Both the position numbers and the translations under genes were made by a program. The notes under the pieces were generated by a model, which saw only the letters and a program-made list of their open reading frames with translations, searched no databases and had not been told where the DNA came from. Positions 12,886 to 28,100 of a stretch of 64,000 nucleotides of DNA are shown in pieces (within the stretch, counting starts at the first letter, position 1; the number at the start of each line of letters is the position of its first letter). The DNA comes from Hydractinia symbiolongicarpus. Taxonomy: Eukaryota; Cnidaria; Hydrozoa; Anthoathecata; Hydractiniidae. The DNA lies in assembly GCF_029227915.1 (NCBI RefSeq), contig NC_079884.1, forward strand, positions 18,726,001-18,790,000. The letters are read 5' to 3'.

Positions 12886-15076
12886 ACTACGTGTACAGGC
12901 CTCTAAAGGCTGTTATATGACCTTTTGCCGCCTAATAATGGCCTTATACATAAATCACGTCGTTCCACATGTCTGGGCAAGTTGCCATTGCTCTAGTCCT
13001 ACCACTACAAATGTACTACGACGTCCCAAATCGTTTTACATTGCGGAATAGCCTTATAACACCGTCAACTACGTGAGCAGCCCTCTAAAGGTTTTTATAT
13101 GGCCTTTTGCCGCGTAATAATGGCCTTATCCATAAATCACGTCGTTCCACATGTCTGGGCAAGTTGCCATTGGTCTAGTCCTTTTACTATCAATGCACTA
13201 CGACGTCCCAAGTTGTTTTCCATTGTGCCATGGCCTTATAACACCGTGAACTACGTGTACAGGCCTCTAAAAGATGTTATATGACCTTTTGCCCCCTATT
13301 ATCGTCCTTCCACGTATATCACGTCGTTCCATGTGTCTGTGCAGGTTGGCATTGGTCTAGTCCTTCCACTATCAATGTACTACGACGTCCCAAATCATTT
13401 CCATTACGCCATGGCCTTATAACACCGTCACCTGCGCGTACAGTCCTCTAAAGTCTGTTATATGACCTTTTGCCGCCTAATAATGGCCTTACACATCAAT
13501 CACGTCGTTCCACATGTCTGGGCAAGTTGCCATTGGTCTGGTCCTTTCACTATCAATGCACTACGACTTCCCAAGTTTTTTTCCACTGCGCAATAGCCTT
13601 ATAACACCGTCAACTACGCGTACAGTCCTCTAAAGTCCGTTATATCACCTTTTGGTGCCTAATAATGACGTTACACATAAATCACGTGGTTACGCGTGTC
13701 TACACTGGTTACCATTGGTTTATTCCCTCGACACTCAATGAACTACAACGTCCCAAGTCTATTTCCAGTGCTGCATGACGTTATAACACCGTCAAATACA
13801 TGAACAGGCCTCTAAAGTCTGTTATATGACCTTTTGCCGTCTAATAATGACCTTACACATCAATCACGTCGTTCCACATGTCTGGGCAAGTTGCCATTGG
13901 TCTGGTTCTTTCACTATCAATGCACTACGACCTCCCAAGTTCTTTTCCACTGCGCAATAGCCATATAACACCGTCAATTACGCGTACAGTCCTCTAAAGT
14001 CCGTTATATCACCTTTTGGTGCCTAATAATGATGTTACACATAAATCACGTCGTTCGACACGTCTGCGCAAGTTTCCATTGGTCTAGTCCTTTCACTATG
14101 AATACAATACGAAGTCCCAAGTTCTTTTTCATTGCGCAAAAGCCTTATAACACCGTCAACTGCATGAACAGGCCTCTAAAGACTGTTATATGACCTTTTG
14201 CCGCCTAATAATGACCTTACACGTAAATCACGTGGTTCCACGTGTCTGTTCAGGTTGCCATTGGTCTAGTCCTACCACTACGAATGTACTACGACGTTCC
14301 AAATCGTTTTACATTGCACAATAGCCTTATAACACCGTCAACTACTTGAGCGGCCATCTAAAGGTTTTTATATGGCCTTTTGCCGCGTAATATGTGGCCT
14401 TACACATGAATCACGTCGTTCCACATATCTGGGCAAGTTGCCATTGGTCTAGTCTTTTCACTATCAATGCACTACGACGTCCCAAGTTGTTTTCCATTGT
14501 GCCATGACAATATAATACCGTCCACTACGTGTACAGGCCTCTAAAGGCTGTTATATGACCTTTTACCGCCTAATAATGACCTTACACATCAATCACGTCT
14601 TTCCACATGTCTGGGCAAGTTGCCATTGGTCTGGTCCTTTCACTATCAATGCACTACAACGTCCCAAGTCTACTTCCATTGCTGCATGACGTTATAACAC
14701 CGCCAACTACATGTACATTCCTCTAAAGGCTGTTATATGACCTTTTGCCGCATAATAACCGCCTTACACGTAAATCACATGGTTCCACGTGTCTGTTCAG
14801 GTTGCCATTGGTCTAGTCCTACCACTATGAATGTACTACGACGTCCCAAATCGTCTTACATTGCGCAATGGCTTTATAACACCGTCAACTACGTGTACTA
14901 GCCTCTAAAAGCTGGTATATGACCTTTTGCCAACTAATAATGGCCTTACACGTAATTCACGTGGTTCCACGTGTCTGTTCAGGTTGCCATTGGTCTAGTC
15001 CTACCACTACGAATATACTACGACGTCCCAAATCGTTTTACATTGCGGAATAGCCTTATAACGCCGTCAACTACGT
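12347..15076 (+). repeat. Higher-order repeat block A (15 monomers)
   Basis: The block runs from one GAGGAGCCCTCC marker to the next and is 2,730 bp, exactly 15 x 182. It carries a rare variant, TAATATGTGGCC, at about 14,388, which recurs 6,186 bp downstream in block A-prime and again in block D. Block A is the longest form; other blocks look like it with sets of monomers missing. Confidence 0.85.
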
Positions 15077-16349
15077 GAGGAGCCCTCCACATGTTTTTAT
15101 ATGGCCTTTTGCCGCCTAATAATGGCCTTACACGTAATTCACGTGGTTCCACATGTTTGGGCAAGTTGCCATTGGTCTAGCCCTTTCACTCTTAATGCAC
15201 TACAACGTCTCAAGTTGTTTTCCATTGTGCCATGACATTATAACACCGCCAACAAAGTGTACAGGCCTCTAAAGCCTAATATATGACCTTTTGCCGCCTA
15301 ATTATGGCCTTACACTTAAATCACGTGGTTCCACATGTCTTGGCAAGTTGCCATTGGTCTAGTCTTTCCACTGTTAATGTACTACGACCTCCTAAGTTGT
15401 TTTCGGTTGCGTCATGACGTTATAACACCGTCAACTACACGTACAGTCCTCTAAAGTCTGTTATATGACCGTTTGCCGCCTAATAATGGCCTTACACATA
15501 AATCACGTGGCTTCACGTGTCTGTTCAGGTTGCCATTGGTCTAGTCCTTTCACTATCAATGCACTACGACGTCCCAAATTGTTTTCCATGGTGCCATGAA
15601 ATTATAACACCTTCAACTACGTGTACAGGCCTCTAAAAGATGTTATATGACCTTTTGCCCCCTATTATCGTCCTTCCACGTATATCACGTCGTTCCATGT
15701 GTCTGTGCAGGTTGGCATTGGTCTAGTCCTTCCACTATCAATGTACTACGACGTCCCAAATCATTTCCATTACGCCATGGCCTTATAACACCGTCACCTG
15801 CGCGTACAGTCCTCTAAAGTCTGTTATATGACCTTTTGCCGCCTAATAATGGCCTTACACATCAATCACGTCGTTCCACATGTCTGGGCAAGTTGCCATT
15901 GGTCTGGTCCTTTCACTATCAATGCACTACGACCTCCCAAGTTTTTTTCCACTGCGCAATAGCCTTATAACACCGTCAACTACGCGTACAGTCCTCTAAA
16001 GTCCGTTATATCACCTTTTGGTGCCTAATAATGACGTTACACATAAATCACGTGGTTCCGCGTGTCTACACTGGTTACCATTGGTTTATTCCCTCGACAC
16101 TCAATGAACTACAACGTCCCAAGTCTATTTCCATTGCTGCATGACGTTATAACACCGTCAACTACATGAACAGGCCTCTAAAGTCTGTTATATGACCTTT
16201 TGCCGTCTAATAATGACCTTACACATCAATCACGTCGTTCCACATGTCTGGGCAAGTTGCCATTGGTCTGGTTCTTTCACTATCAATGCACTACGACGTC
16301 CCAAATCGTTTTACATTGCGGAATAGCCTTATAACGCCGTCAACTACGT
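15077..16349 (+). repeat. Higher-order repeat block B (7 monomers)
   Basis: This is a short version (1,273 bp, 7 monomers) between two GAGGAGCCCTCC markers. It lacks the three monomers that follow CACCTTCAACTACG in block A, going straight to the CTAAAAGATG type, and it is also cut short at its right end, about where GGTTCTTTCACTATC joins CACTACGACGTCCC. Confidence 0.8.
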
Positions 16350-18532
16350 GAGGAGCCCTCCACATGTTTTTATATGGCCTTTTGCCGCCTAATAATGGCC
16401 TTACACGTAATTCACGTGGTTCCACATGTTTGGGCAAGTTGCCATTGGTCTGGCCCTTTCACTCTTAATGCACTACAACGTCTCAAGTTGTTTTCCATTG
16501 TGCCATGACATTATAACACCGCCAACAAAGTGTACAGGCCTCTAAAGCCTAATATATGACCTTTTACCGCCTAATTATGGCCTTACACTTAAATCACGTG
16601 GTTCCACATGTCTTGGCAAGTTGCCATTGGTCTAGTTTTTCCACTGTTAATGTACTACGACCTCCTAAGTCGTTTTCGGTTGCGTCATGACGTTATAACA
16701 CCGTCAACTACACGTACAGTCCTCTAAAGTCTGTTATATGACCGTTTGCCGCCTAATAATGGCCTTACACATAAATCACGTGGCTTCACGTGTCTGTTCA
16801 GGTTGCCATTGGTCTAGTCCTTTCACTATCAATGCACTACGACGTCCCAAATTGTTTTCCATGGTGCCATGAAATTATAACACCTTCAACTACGTGTACA
16901 GGCCTCTAAAAGATGTTATATGACCTTTTGCCCCCTATTATCGTCCTTCCACGTATATCACGTCGTTCCATGTGTCTGTGCAGGTTGGCATTGGTCTAGT
17001 CCTTCCACTATCAATGTACTACGACGTCCCAAATCATTTCCATTACGCCATGGCCTTATAACACCGTCACCTGCGCGTACAGTCCTCTAAAGTCTGTTAT
17101 ATGACCTTTTGCCGCCTAATAATGGCCTTACACATCAATCACGTCGTTCCACATGTCTGGGCAAGTTGCCATTGGTCTGGTCCTTTCACTATCAATGCAC
17201 TACGACCTCCCAAGTTTTTTTCCACTGCGCAATAGCCTTATAACACCGTCAACTACGCGTACAGTCCTCTAAAGTCCGTTATATCACCTTTTGGTGCCTA
17301 ATAATGACGTTACACATAAATCATGTGGTTCCGCGTGTCTACACTGGTTACCATTGGTTTATTCCCTCGACACTCAATGAACTACAACGTCCCAAGTCTA
17401 TTTCCATTGCTGCATGACGTTATAACACCGTCAACTACATGAACAGGCCTCTAAAGTCTGTTATATGACCTTTTGCCGTCTAATAATGACCTTACACATC
17501 AATCACGTCGTTCCACATGTCTGGGCAAGTTGCCATTGGTCTGGTTCTTTCACTATCAATGCACTACGACCTTCCAAGTTCTTTTCCACTGCGCAATAGC
17601 CATATAACACCGTCAACTACGCGTACAGTCCTCTAAAGTCCGTTATATCACCTTTTGGTGCCTAATAATGATGTTACACATAAATCACGTCGTTCGACAC
17701 GTCTGCGCAAGTTTCCATTGGTCTAGTCCTTTCACTATGAATACACTACGAAGTCCCAAGTTCTTTTTCATTGCGCAAAAGCCTTATAACACCGTCAACT
17801 GCATGAACAGGCCTCTAAAGACTGTTATATGACCTTTTGCCGCCTAATAATGACCTCACACGTAAATCACGTGGTTCCACGTGTCTGTTCAGGTTGCCAT
17901 TGGTCTAGTCCTACCACTACGAATGTACTACGACGTTCCAAATCGTTTTACATTGCACAATAGCCTTATAACACCGTCAACTACTTGAGCGGCCATCTAA
18001 AGGTTTTTATATGGCCTTTTGCCGCGTAATAATGGCCTTACACATCAATCACGTCGTTCCACATGTCTGGGCAAGTTGCCATTGGTCTGGTCCTTTCACT
18101 ATCAATGCACTACAACGTCCCAAGTCTACTTCCATTGCTGCATGACGTTATAACACCGCCAACTACATGTACATTCCTCTAAAGGCTGTTATATGACCTT
18201 TTGCCGCATAATAACCGCCTTACACGTAAATCACATGGTTCCACGTGTCTGTTCAGGTTGCCATTGGTCTAGTCCTACCACTATGAATGTACTACGACGT
18301 CCCAAATCGTCTTACATTGCGCAATGGCTTTATAACACCGTCAACTACGTGTACTAGCCTCTAAAAGCTGGTATATGACCTTTTGCCAACTAATAATGGC
18401 CTTACACGTAATTCACGTGGTTCCACGTGTCTGTTCAGGTTGCCATTGGTCTAGTCCTACCACTACGAATATACTACGACGTCCCAAATCGTTTTACATT
18501 GCGGAATAGCCTTATAACGCCGTCAACTACGT
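16350..18532 (+). repeat. Higher-order repeat block C (12 monomers)
   Basis: This block is 2,183 bp, 12 monomers, and has the same three-monomer omission as block B. Two private variants, CTACGACCTTCCAAG near 17,565 and TGACCTCACACG at 17,851, are found again in block E about 7,097 bp further on. This pairs C with E as products of one longer duplication. Confidence 0.82.
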
Positions 18533-21262
18533 GAGGAGCCCTCCACATGTTTTTATATGGCCTTTTGCCGCCTAATAATGGCCTTACACGTAATTCACGT
18601 GGTTCCACATGTTTGGGCAAGTTGCCATTGGTCTAGCCCTTTCACTCTTAATGCACTACAACGTCTCAAGTTGTTTTCCATTGTGCCATGACATTATAAC
18701 ACCGCCAACAACGTGTACAGGCCTCTAAAGCCTAATATATGACCTTTTGCCGCCTAATTATGGCCTTACACTTAAATCACGTGGTTCCACATGTCTTGGC
18801 AAGTTGCCATTGGTCTAGTCTTTCCACTGTTAATGTACTACGACCTCCTAAGTCGTTTTCGGTTGCGTCATGACGTTATAACACCGTCAACTACACGTAC
18901 AGTCCTCTAAAGTCTGTTATATGACCGTTTGCCGCCTAATAATGGCCTTACACATAAATCACGTGGCTTCACGTGTCTGTTCAGGTTGCCATTGGTCTAG
19001 TCCTTTCACTATCAATGCACTACGACGTCCCAAGTTGTTTTCCATGGTGCCATGAAATTATAACACCTTCAACTACGTGTACAGGCCTCTAAAGGCTGTT
19101 ATATGACCTTTTGCCGCCTAATAATGGCCTTATACATAAATCACGTCGTTCCACATGTCTGGGCAAGTTGCCATTGCTCTAGTCCTACCACTACAAATGT
19201 ACTACGACGTCCCAAATCGTTTTACATTGCGGAATAGCCTTATAACACCGTCAACTACGTGAGCAGCCCTCTAAAGGTTTTTATATGGCCTTTTGCCGCG
19301 TAATAATGGCCTTATCCATAAATCACGTCGTTCCACATGTCTGGGCAAGTTGCCATTGGTCTAGTCCTTTCACTATCAATGCACTACAACGTCCTAAGTT
19401 GTTTTCCATTGTGCCATGGCCTTATAACACCGTGAACTACGTGTACAGGCCTCTAAAAGATGTTATATGACCTTTTGCCCCCTATTATCGTCCTTCCACG
19501 TATATCACGTCGTTCCATGTGTCTGTGCAGGTTGGCATTGGTCTAGTCCTTCCACTATCAATGTACTACGACGTCCCAAATCATTTCCATGACGCCATGG
19601 CCTTATAACACCGTCACCTGCGCGTACAGTCCTCTAAAGTCTGTTATATGACCTTTTGCCGCCTAATAATGGCCTTACACATCAATCACGTCGTTCCACA
19701 TGTCTGGGCAAGTTGCCATTGGTCTGGTCCTTTCACTATCAATGCACTACGACTTCCCAAGTTTTTTTCCACTGCGCAATAGCCTTATAACACCGTCAAC
19801 TACGCGTACAGTCCTCTAAAGTCCGTTATATCACCTTTTGGTGCCTAATAATGACGTTACACATAAATCACGTGGTTCCGCGTGTCTACACTGGTTAACA
19901 TTGGTTTATTCCCTCGACACTCAATGAACTACAACGTCCCAAGTCTATTTCCAGTGCTGCATGACGTTATAACACCGTCAAATACATGAACAGGCCTCTA
20001 AAGTCTGTTATATGACCTTTTGCCGTCTAATAATGACCTTACACATCAATCACGTCGTTCCACATGTCTGGGCAAGTTGCCATTGGTCTGGTTCTTTCAC
20101 TATCAATGCACTACGACCTCCCAAGTTCTTTTCCACTGCGCAATAGCCATATAACACCGTCAACTACGCGTACAGTCCTCTAAAGTCCGTTATATCACCT
20201 TTTGGTGCCTAATAATGATGTTACACATAAATCACGTCGTTCGACACGTCTGCGCAAGTTTCCATTGGTCTAGTCCTTTCACTATGAATACACTACGAAG
20301 TCCCAAGTTCTTTTTCATTGCGCAAAAGCCTTATAACACCGTCAACTGCATGAACAGGCCTCTAAAGACTGTTATATGACCTTTTGCCGCCTAATAATGA
20401 CCTTACACGTAAATCACGTGGTTCCACGTGTCTGTTCAGGTTGCCATTGGTCTAGTCCTACCACTACGAATGTACTACGACGTTCCAAATCGTTTTACAT
20501 TGCACAATAGCCTTATAACACCGTCAACTACTTGAGCGGCCATCTAAAGGTTTTTATATGGCCTTTTGCCGCGTAATATGTGGCCTTACACATGAATCAC
20601 GTCGTTCCACATATCTGGGCAAGTTGCCATTGGTCTAGTCTTTTCACTATCAATGCACTACGACGTCCCAAGTTGTTTTCCATTGTGCCATGACAATATA
20701 ATACCGTCAACTACGTGTACAGGCCTCTAAAGGCTGTTATATGACCTTTTACCGCCTAATAATGACCTTACACATCAATCACGTCTTTCCACATGTCTGG
20801 GCAAGTTGCCATTGGTCTGGTCCTTTCACTATCAATGCACTACAACGTCCCAAGTCTACTTCCATTGCTGCATGACGTTATAACACCGCCAACTACATGT
20901 ACATTCCTCTAAAGGCTGTTATATGACCTTCTGCCGCATAATAACCGCCTTACACGTAAATCACATGGTTCCACGTGTCTGTTCAGGTTGCCATTGGTCT
21001 AGTCCTACCACTATGAATGTACTACGACGTCCCAAATCGTCTTACATTGCGCAATGGCTTTATAACACCGTCAACTACGTGTACTAGCCTCTAAAAGCTG
21101 GTATATGACCTTTTGCCAACTAATAATGGCCTTACACGTAATTCACGTGGTTCCACGTGTCTGTTCAGGTTGCCATTGGTCTAGTCCTACCACTACGAAT
21201 ATACTACGACGTCCCAAATCGTTTTACATTGCGGAATAGCCTTATAACGCCGTCAACTGCGT
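18533..21262 (+). repeat. Higher-order repeat block A-prime (15 monomers)
   Basis: This is a 2,730-bp near copy of block A at an offset of 6,186 bp, which equals the summed length of A, B and C. It carries the TAATATGTGGCC marker at 20,574 and the same monomer order as A. Confidence 0.85.
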
Positions 21263-23446
21263 GAGGAGCCCTCCACATGTTTTTATATGGCCTTTTGCCG
21301 CCTAATAATGGCCTTACACGTAATTCACGTGGTTCCACATGTTTGGGCAAGTTGCCATTGGTCTAGCCCTTTCACTCTTAATGCACTACAACGTCTCAAG
21401 TTGTTTTCCATTGTGCCATGACATTATAACACCGCCAACAACGTGTACAGGCCTCTAAAGCCTAATATATGACCTTTTGCCGCCTAATTATGGCCTTACA
21501 CTTAAATCACGTGGTTCCACATGTCTTGGCAAGTTGCCATTGGTCTAGTCTTTCCACTGTTAATGTACTACGACCTCCTAAGTCGTTTTCGGTTGCGTCA
21601 TGACGTTATAACACCGTCAACTACACGTACAGTCCTCTAAAGTCTGTTATATGACCGTTTGCCGCCTAATAATGGCCTTACACATAAATCACGTCGTTCC
21701 ATGTGTCTGTGCAGGTTGGCATTGGTCTAGTCCTTCCACTATCAATGTACTACGACGTCCCAAATCATTTCCATGACGCCATGGCCTTATAACACCGTCA
21801 CCTGCGCGTACAGTCCTCTAAAGTCTGTTATATGACCTTTTGCCGCCTAATAATGGCCTTACACATCAATCACGTCGTTCCACATGTCTGGGCAAGTTGC
21901 CATTGGTCTGGTCCTTTCACTATCAATGCACTACGACTTCCCAAGTTTTTTTCCACTGCGCAATAGCCTTATAACACCGTCAACTACGCGTACAGTCCTC
22001 TAAAGTCCGTTATATCACCTTTTGGTGCCTAATAATGACGTTACACATAAATCACGTGGTTCCGCGTGTCTACACTGGTTAACATTGGTTTATTCCCTCG
22101 ACACTCAATGAACTACAACGTCCCAAGTCTATTTCCAGTGCTGCATGACGTTATAACACCGTCAAATACATGAACAGGCCTCTAAAGTCTGTTATATGAC
22201 CTTTTGCCGTCTAATAATGACCTTACACATCAATCACGTCGTTCCACATGTCTGGGCAAGTTGCCATTGGTCTGGTTCTTTCACTATCAATGCACTACGA
22301 CCTCCCAAGTTCTTTTCCACTGCGCAATAGCCATATAACACCGTCAACTACGCGTACAGTCCTCTAAAGTCCGTTATATCACCTTTTGGTGCCTAATAAT
22401 GATGTTACACATAAATCACGTCGTTCGACACGTCTGCGCAAGTTTCCATTGGTCTAGTCCTTTCACTATGAATACACTACGAAGTCCCAAGTTCTTTTTC
22501 ATTGCGCAAAAGCCTTATAACACCGTCAACTGCATGAACAGGCCTCTAAAGACTGTTATATGACCTTTTGCCGCCTAATAATGACCTTACACGTAAATCA
22601 CGTGGTTCCACGTGTCTGTTCAGGTTGCCATTGGTCTAGTCCTACCACTACGAATGTACTACGACGTTCCAAATCGTTTTACATTGCACAATAGCCTTAT
22701 AACACCGTCAACTACTTGAGCGGCCATCTAAAGGTTTTTATATGGCCTTTTGCCGCGTAATATGTGGCCTTACACATGAATCACGTCGTTCCACATATCT
22801 GGGCAAGTTGCCATTGGTCTAGTCTTTTCACTATCAATGCACTACGACGTCCCAAGTTGTTTTCCATTGTGCCATGACAATATAATACCGTCAACTACGT
22901 GTACAGGCCTCTAAAGGCTGTTATATGACCTTTTACCGCCTAATAATGACCTTACACATCAATCACGTCTTTCCACATGTCTGGGCAAGTTGCCATTGGT
23001 CTGGTCCTTTCACTATCAATGCACTACAACGTCCCAAGTCTACTTCCATTGCTGCATGACGTTATAACACCGCCAACTACATGTACATTCCTCTAAAGGC
23101 TGTTATATGACCTTCTGCCGCATAATAACCGCCTTACACGTAAATCACATGGTTCCACGTGTCTGTTCAGGTTGCCATTGGTCTAGTCCTACCACTATGA
23201 ATGTACTACGACGTCCCAAATCGTCTTACATTGCGCAATGGCTTTATAACACCGTCAACTACGTGTACTAGCCTCTAAAAGCTGGTATATGACCTTTTGC
23301 CAACTAATAATGGCCTTACACGTAATTCACGTGGTTCCACGTGTCTGTTCAGGTTGCCATTGGTCTAGTCCTACCACTACGAATATACTACGACGTCCCA
23401 AATCGTTTTACATTGCGGAATAGCCTTATAACGCCGTCAACTGCGT
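21263..23446 (+). repeat. Higher-order repeat block D (12 monomers)
   Basis: This 2,184-bp copy of A-prime has lost exactly three monomers (546 bp). The offset to A-prime is 2,730 before about 21,690 and 2,184 after it. The join lies in CACATAAATCACGTCGTTCC, within the conserved AATCACGT stretch. It is a different three-monomer deletion from the one shared by B, C and E. Confidence 0.85.
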
Positions 23447-25140
23447 GAGGAGCCCTCCACATGTTTTTATATGGCCTTTTGCCGCCTAATAATGGCCTTA
23501 CACGTAATTCACGTGGTTCCACATGTTTGGGCAAGTTGCCATTGGTCTAGCCCTTTCACTCTTAATGCACTACAACGTCTCAAGTTGTTTTCCATTGTGC
23601 CATGACATTATAACACCGCCAACAACGTGTACAGGCCTCTAAAGCCTAATATATGACCTTTTGCCGCCTAATTATGGCCTTACACTTAAATCACGTGGTT
23701 CCACATGTCTTGGCAAGTTGCCATTGGTCTAGTCTTTCCACTGTTAATGTACTACGACCTCCTAAGTCGTTTTCGGTTGCGTCATGACGTTATAACACCG
23801 TCAACTACACGTACAGTCCTCTAAAGTCTGTTATATGACCGTTTGCCGCCTAATAATGGCCTTACACATAAATCACGTGGCTTCACGTGTCTGTTCAGGT
23901 TGCCATTGGTCTAGTCCTTTCACTATCAATGCACTACGACGTCCCAAATTGTTTTCCATGGTGCCATGAAATTATAACACCTTCAACTACGTGTACAGGC
24001 CTCTAAAAGATGTTATATGACCTTTTGCCCCCTATTATCGTCCTTCCACGTATATCACGTCGTTCCATGTGTCTGTGCAGGTTGGCATTGGTCTAGTCCT
24101 TCCACTATCAATGTACTACGACGTCCCAAATCATTTCCATTACGCCATGGCCTTATAACACCGTCACCTGCGCGTACAGTCCTCTAAAGTCTGTTATATG
24201 ACCTTTTGCCGCCTAATAATGGCCTTACACATCAATCACGTCGTTCCACATGTCTGGGCAAGTTGCCATTGGTCTGGTCCTTTCACTATCAATGCACTAC
24301 GACCTCCCAAGTTTTTTTCCACTGCGCAATAGCCTTATAACACCGTCAACTACGCGTACAGTCCTCTAAAGTCCGTTATATCACCTTTTGGTGCCTAATA
24401 ATGACGTTACACATAAATCACGTGGTTCCGCGTGTCTACACTGGTTACCATTGGTTTATTCCCTCGACACTCAATGAACTACAACGTCCCAAGTCTATTT
24501 CCATTGCTGCATGACGTTATAACACCGTCAACTACATGAACAGGCCTCTAAAGTCTGTTATATGACCTTTTGCCGTCTAATAATGACCTTACACATCAAT
24601 CACGTCGTTCCACATGTCTGGGCAAGTTGCCATTGGTCTGGTTCTTTCACTATCAATGCACTACGACCTTCCAAGTTCTTTTCCACTGCGCAATAGCCAT
24701 ATAACACCGTCAACTACGCGTACAGTCCTCTAAAGTCCGTTATATCACCTTTTGGTGCCTAATAATGATGTTACACATAAATCACGTCGTTCGACACGTC
24801 TGCGCAAGTTTCCATTGGTCTAGTCCTTTCACTATGAATACACTACGAAGTCCCAAGTTCTTTTTCATTGCGCAAAAGCCTTATAACACCGTCAACTGCA
24901 TGAACAGGCCTCTAAAGACTGTTATATGACCTTTTGCCGCCTAATAATGACCTCACACGTAAATCACGTGGTTCCACGTGTCTGTTCAGGTTGCCATTGG
25001 TCTAGTCCTACCACTACGAATGTACTACGACGTTCCAAATCGTTTTACATTGCACAATAGCCTTATAACACCGTCAACTACTTGAGCGGCCATCTAAAGG
25101 TTTTTATATGGCCTTTTGCCGCGTAATAATGGCCTTACAC
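23447..25140 (+). repeat. Higher-order repeat block E (partial, domain edge)
   Basis: This follows block C at an offset of 7,097 bp, including its private variants, up to about 25,140. From there the sequence switches to a monomer order like that at about 2,180-2,860. The right edge of the higher-order domain is therefore near 25.1 kb; the exact base is uncertain. Confidence 0.75.
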
Positions 25141-28100
25141 ATGAATCACGTCGTTCCACATATCTGGGCAAGTTGCCATTTGTCTAGTCTTTTCACTATC
25201 AATGCACTACGACGTCCCAAGTTGTTTTCCATTGTGCCATGACAATATAATACCGTCAACTACGTGTACAGGCCTCTAAAGGCTGTTATATGACCTTTTA
25301 CCGCCTAATAATGACCTTACACATCAATCACGTCTTTCCACATGTCTAGGCAAGTTGCCATTGGTCTGGTCCTTTCACTCTCAATGCACTACGACGTCCC
25401 AAGTTGTTTTCCATTGTGCCATGACATTATAACACCACCAACTACGTGTACAGGCCTCTACACCCTAATATATGACCTTTTGCCGCCTAATTATGACCTT
25501 ACACTTAAATCACGTGGTTCCGCGTGTCTCCACTGGTTACAATTGGTTTATTCCCTTGACACTCAATGTACTACAACGTCCCAAATCGTCTTACATTGCG
25601 CAATGGCCTTATAAGACCGTCAACTACGTGTACTGGCCTTTAAAGGTTTTTATATGGCCTTTTGCCTCGTAATAACGTCCTTGCACGTAAATCACGTCGT
25701 TCCACATGTCTGGGCAATGCACTACGACGTCCCAAGTTGTTTTCCATTGCGTCATGACGTTATAACAACGTCAACTACTTCTACAGGCCTCTAAATCCTG
25801 TTGTATGCCATTTTGCTGCCTAATAATGGCCTTACACGCAAATCACGTGGTTCCGCGTGTCTGCATTGGTTACCATTGGTCTATTCCCACCAGTCTCAAT
25901 GGACTATGACGTCCCAATCGTTTTCCATGGCGCCATGACGTTATAACACCGTCAACTACGTGTACAGGCCTCTAAAGATTTTTATATGGCCTTTTGCCGC
26001 CTAATAATGATCTTGCACAAAAATCACGTCGTTCCACATGTCTAGGCCAGTTGCCATTGGTCTGGTCCTTTCAATCTCAATGCACTACGACGTCCCAAGT
26101 TGTTTTCCATTGTGCCATGGCCTTATAACACCGTCAACTACGTGTACAGGCCTCTAAAAGATGTTATATGACCTTTTGCCTCCTATTATCGTCCTTGCAC
26201 GTATATCACGTCGTTTCACGAGTCTGTGCAGGTTGAGATTGGTCTAGTCCTTCCACTCTCAATGGACTACGACGTCCCAAGTCGTTTTCCATTACGCCAT
26301 GGCCTTATAACACCGTCAACTACGTGAACAGGCCTCTAAAGGTTGTTATATGATCTTTTGCCGCCTAATAACATCCTCGCACGTAAATCACGTCGTTCCA
26401 CGTGTCTATGCAGGTTGGCATTGGTCTAGTCCTTCCACTCTCAATGGACAAGACGTCCCAAGTCGTTTTCCATTACGCCATGGCCTTATAACACCGTCAA
26501 CTACGTGTACTGGCCTCTAAAGGTTTTTATATGGCCTTTTGCCTCGTAATAACGTCCTTGCACGTAAATCACGTCGTTCCACATGTCTGGGCAATGCACT
26601 ACGACGTCCCAAGTTGTTTTCCATTGCGTCATGACGTTATAACAACGTCAACTACTTCTACAGGCCTCTAAATCCTGTTGTATGCCATTTTGCTGCCTAA
26701 TAATGGCCTTACACGCAAATCACGTGGTTCCGCGTGTCTGCATTGGTTACCATTGGTCTATTCCCACCAGTCTCAATGGACTATGACGTCCCAATCGTTT
26801 TCCATGGCGCCATGACGTTATAACACCGTCAACTACGTGTACAGGCCTCTAAAGATTTTTATATGGCCTTTTGCCGCCTAATAATGGCCTTACACACAAA
26901 TCATGTCGTTCCACATGTCTGTACAGGTTGCCATTTCTCTAGTCCTTTCACTATCAATGGACTACGACTTCCCAAGTTGTTTTCCATTGTGCCATGACAT
27001 TATAACACCGCCAACTACGTGTACAGGTCTCTAAAGCCTAATATATGACCTTTTGCCGCCTAATTATGACCTTACACGTAAATCACGTGGTTCCACATGT
27101 CTGGGCAAGTTGCCATTGGTCTAGTCCTTCCACTGGTAATGTACTACGACCTCCTAAGTCGTTTTTGAATGCGTCATGACGTTATAACACCGTCAACTAC
27201 GCGTACAGTCCTCTAAAGTCTGTTATATGACCGTTTGCCGCCTAATAATGGCCTTACACATAAATCACGTGTTTCCACGTGTCTGTTCAGGTTGCCATTG
27301 GTCTCGTCCTTTCACTATCAATGGACTACGACGTCCCAAATCGTTTTACATTGCGCAATGTCAACTAAGTGAACAGGTCTCTAAAGGTTGTTATATAACC
27401 TTTTGCCTCCTATTATCGTCCTTGCACGTATATCACGTCGTTCCACGAGTCTGTGCAGTTTGCCATTGGTCTAGTCCTTCCACTGTTAATGTACTACGAC
27501 GTCCCAAATCGTTTTACATTGTGCAAAAGCCTTAAAACACCGTCAACTGCATGAACAGGCCTCTAAAGACTGTTATATGACCTTTTGCCGCCTAATAATG
27601 ACCTTACACGTAAATCACGTGGTTCCACGTGTCTGTTCAGGTTGCCATTGGTCTAGTCCTACCACTACGAATGTACTACGACGTTCCAAATCGTTTTACA
27701 TTGCACAATAGCCTTATAACACCGTCAACTACTTGAGCAGCCATCTAAAGGTTTTTATATGGCCTTTTGCCGCGTAATAATGGCCTTACACATGAATCAC
27801 GTCGTTCCACATATCTGGGCAAGTTGCCATTGGTCTAGTCTTTTCACTATCAATGCACTACGACGTCCCAAGTTGTTTTCCATTGTGCCATGACAATATA
27901 ATACCGTCAACTACGTGTACAGGCCTCTAAAGGCAGTTATATGACCTTTTACCGCCTAATAATGACCTTACACATCAATCACGTCTTTCCACATGTCTAG
28001 GCAAGTTGCCATTGGTCTGGTCCTTTCACTCTCAATGCACTACGACGTCCCAAGTTGTTTTCCATTGTGCCATGACATTATAACACCACCAACTACGTGT

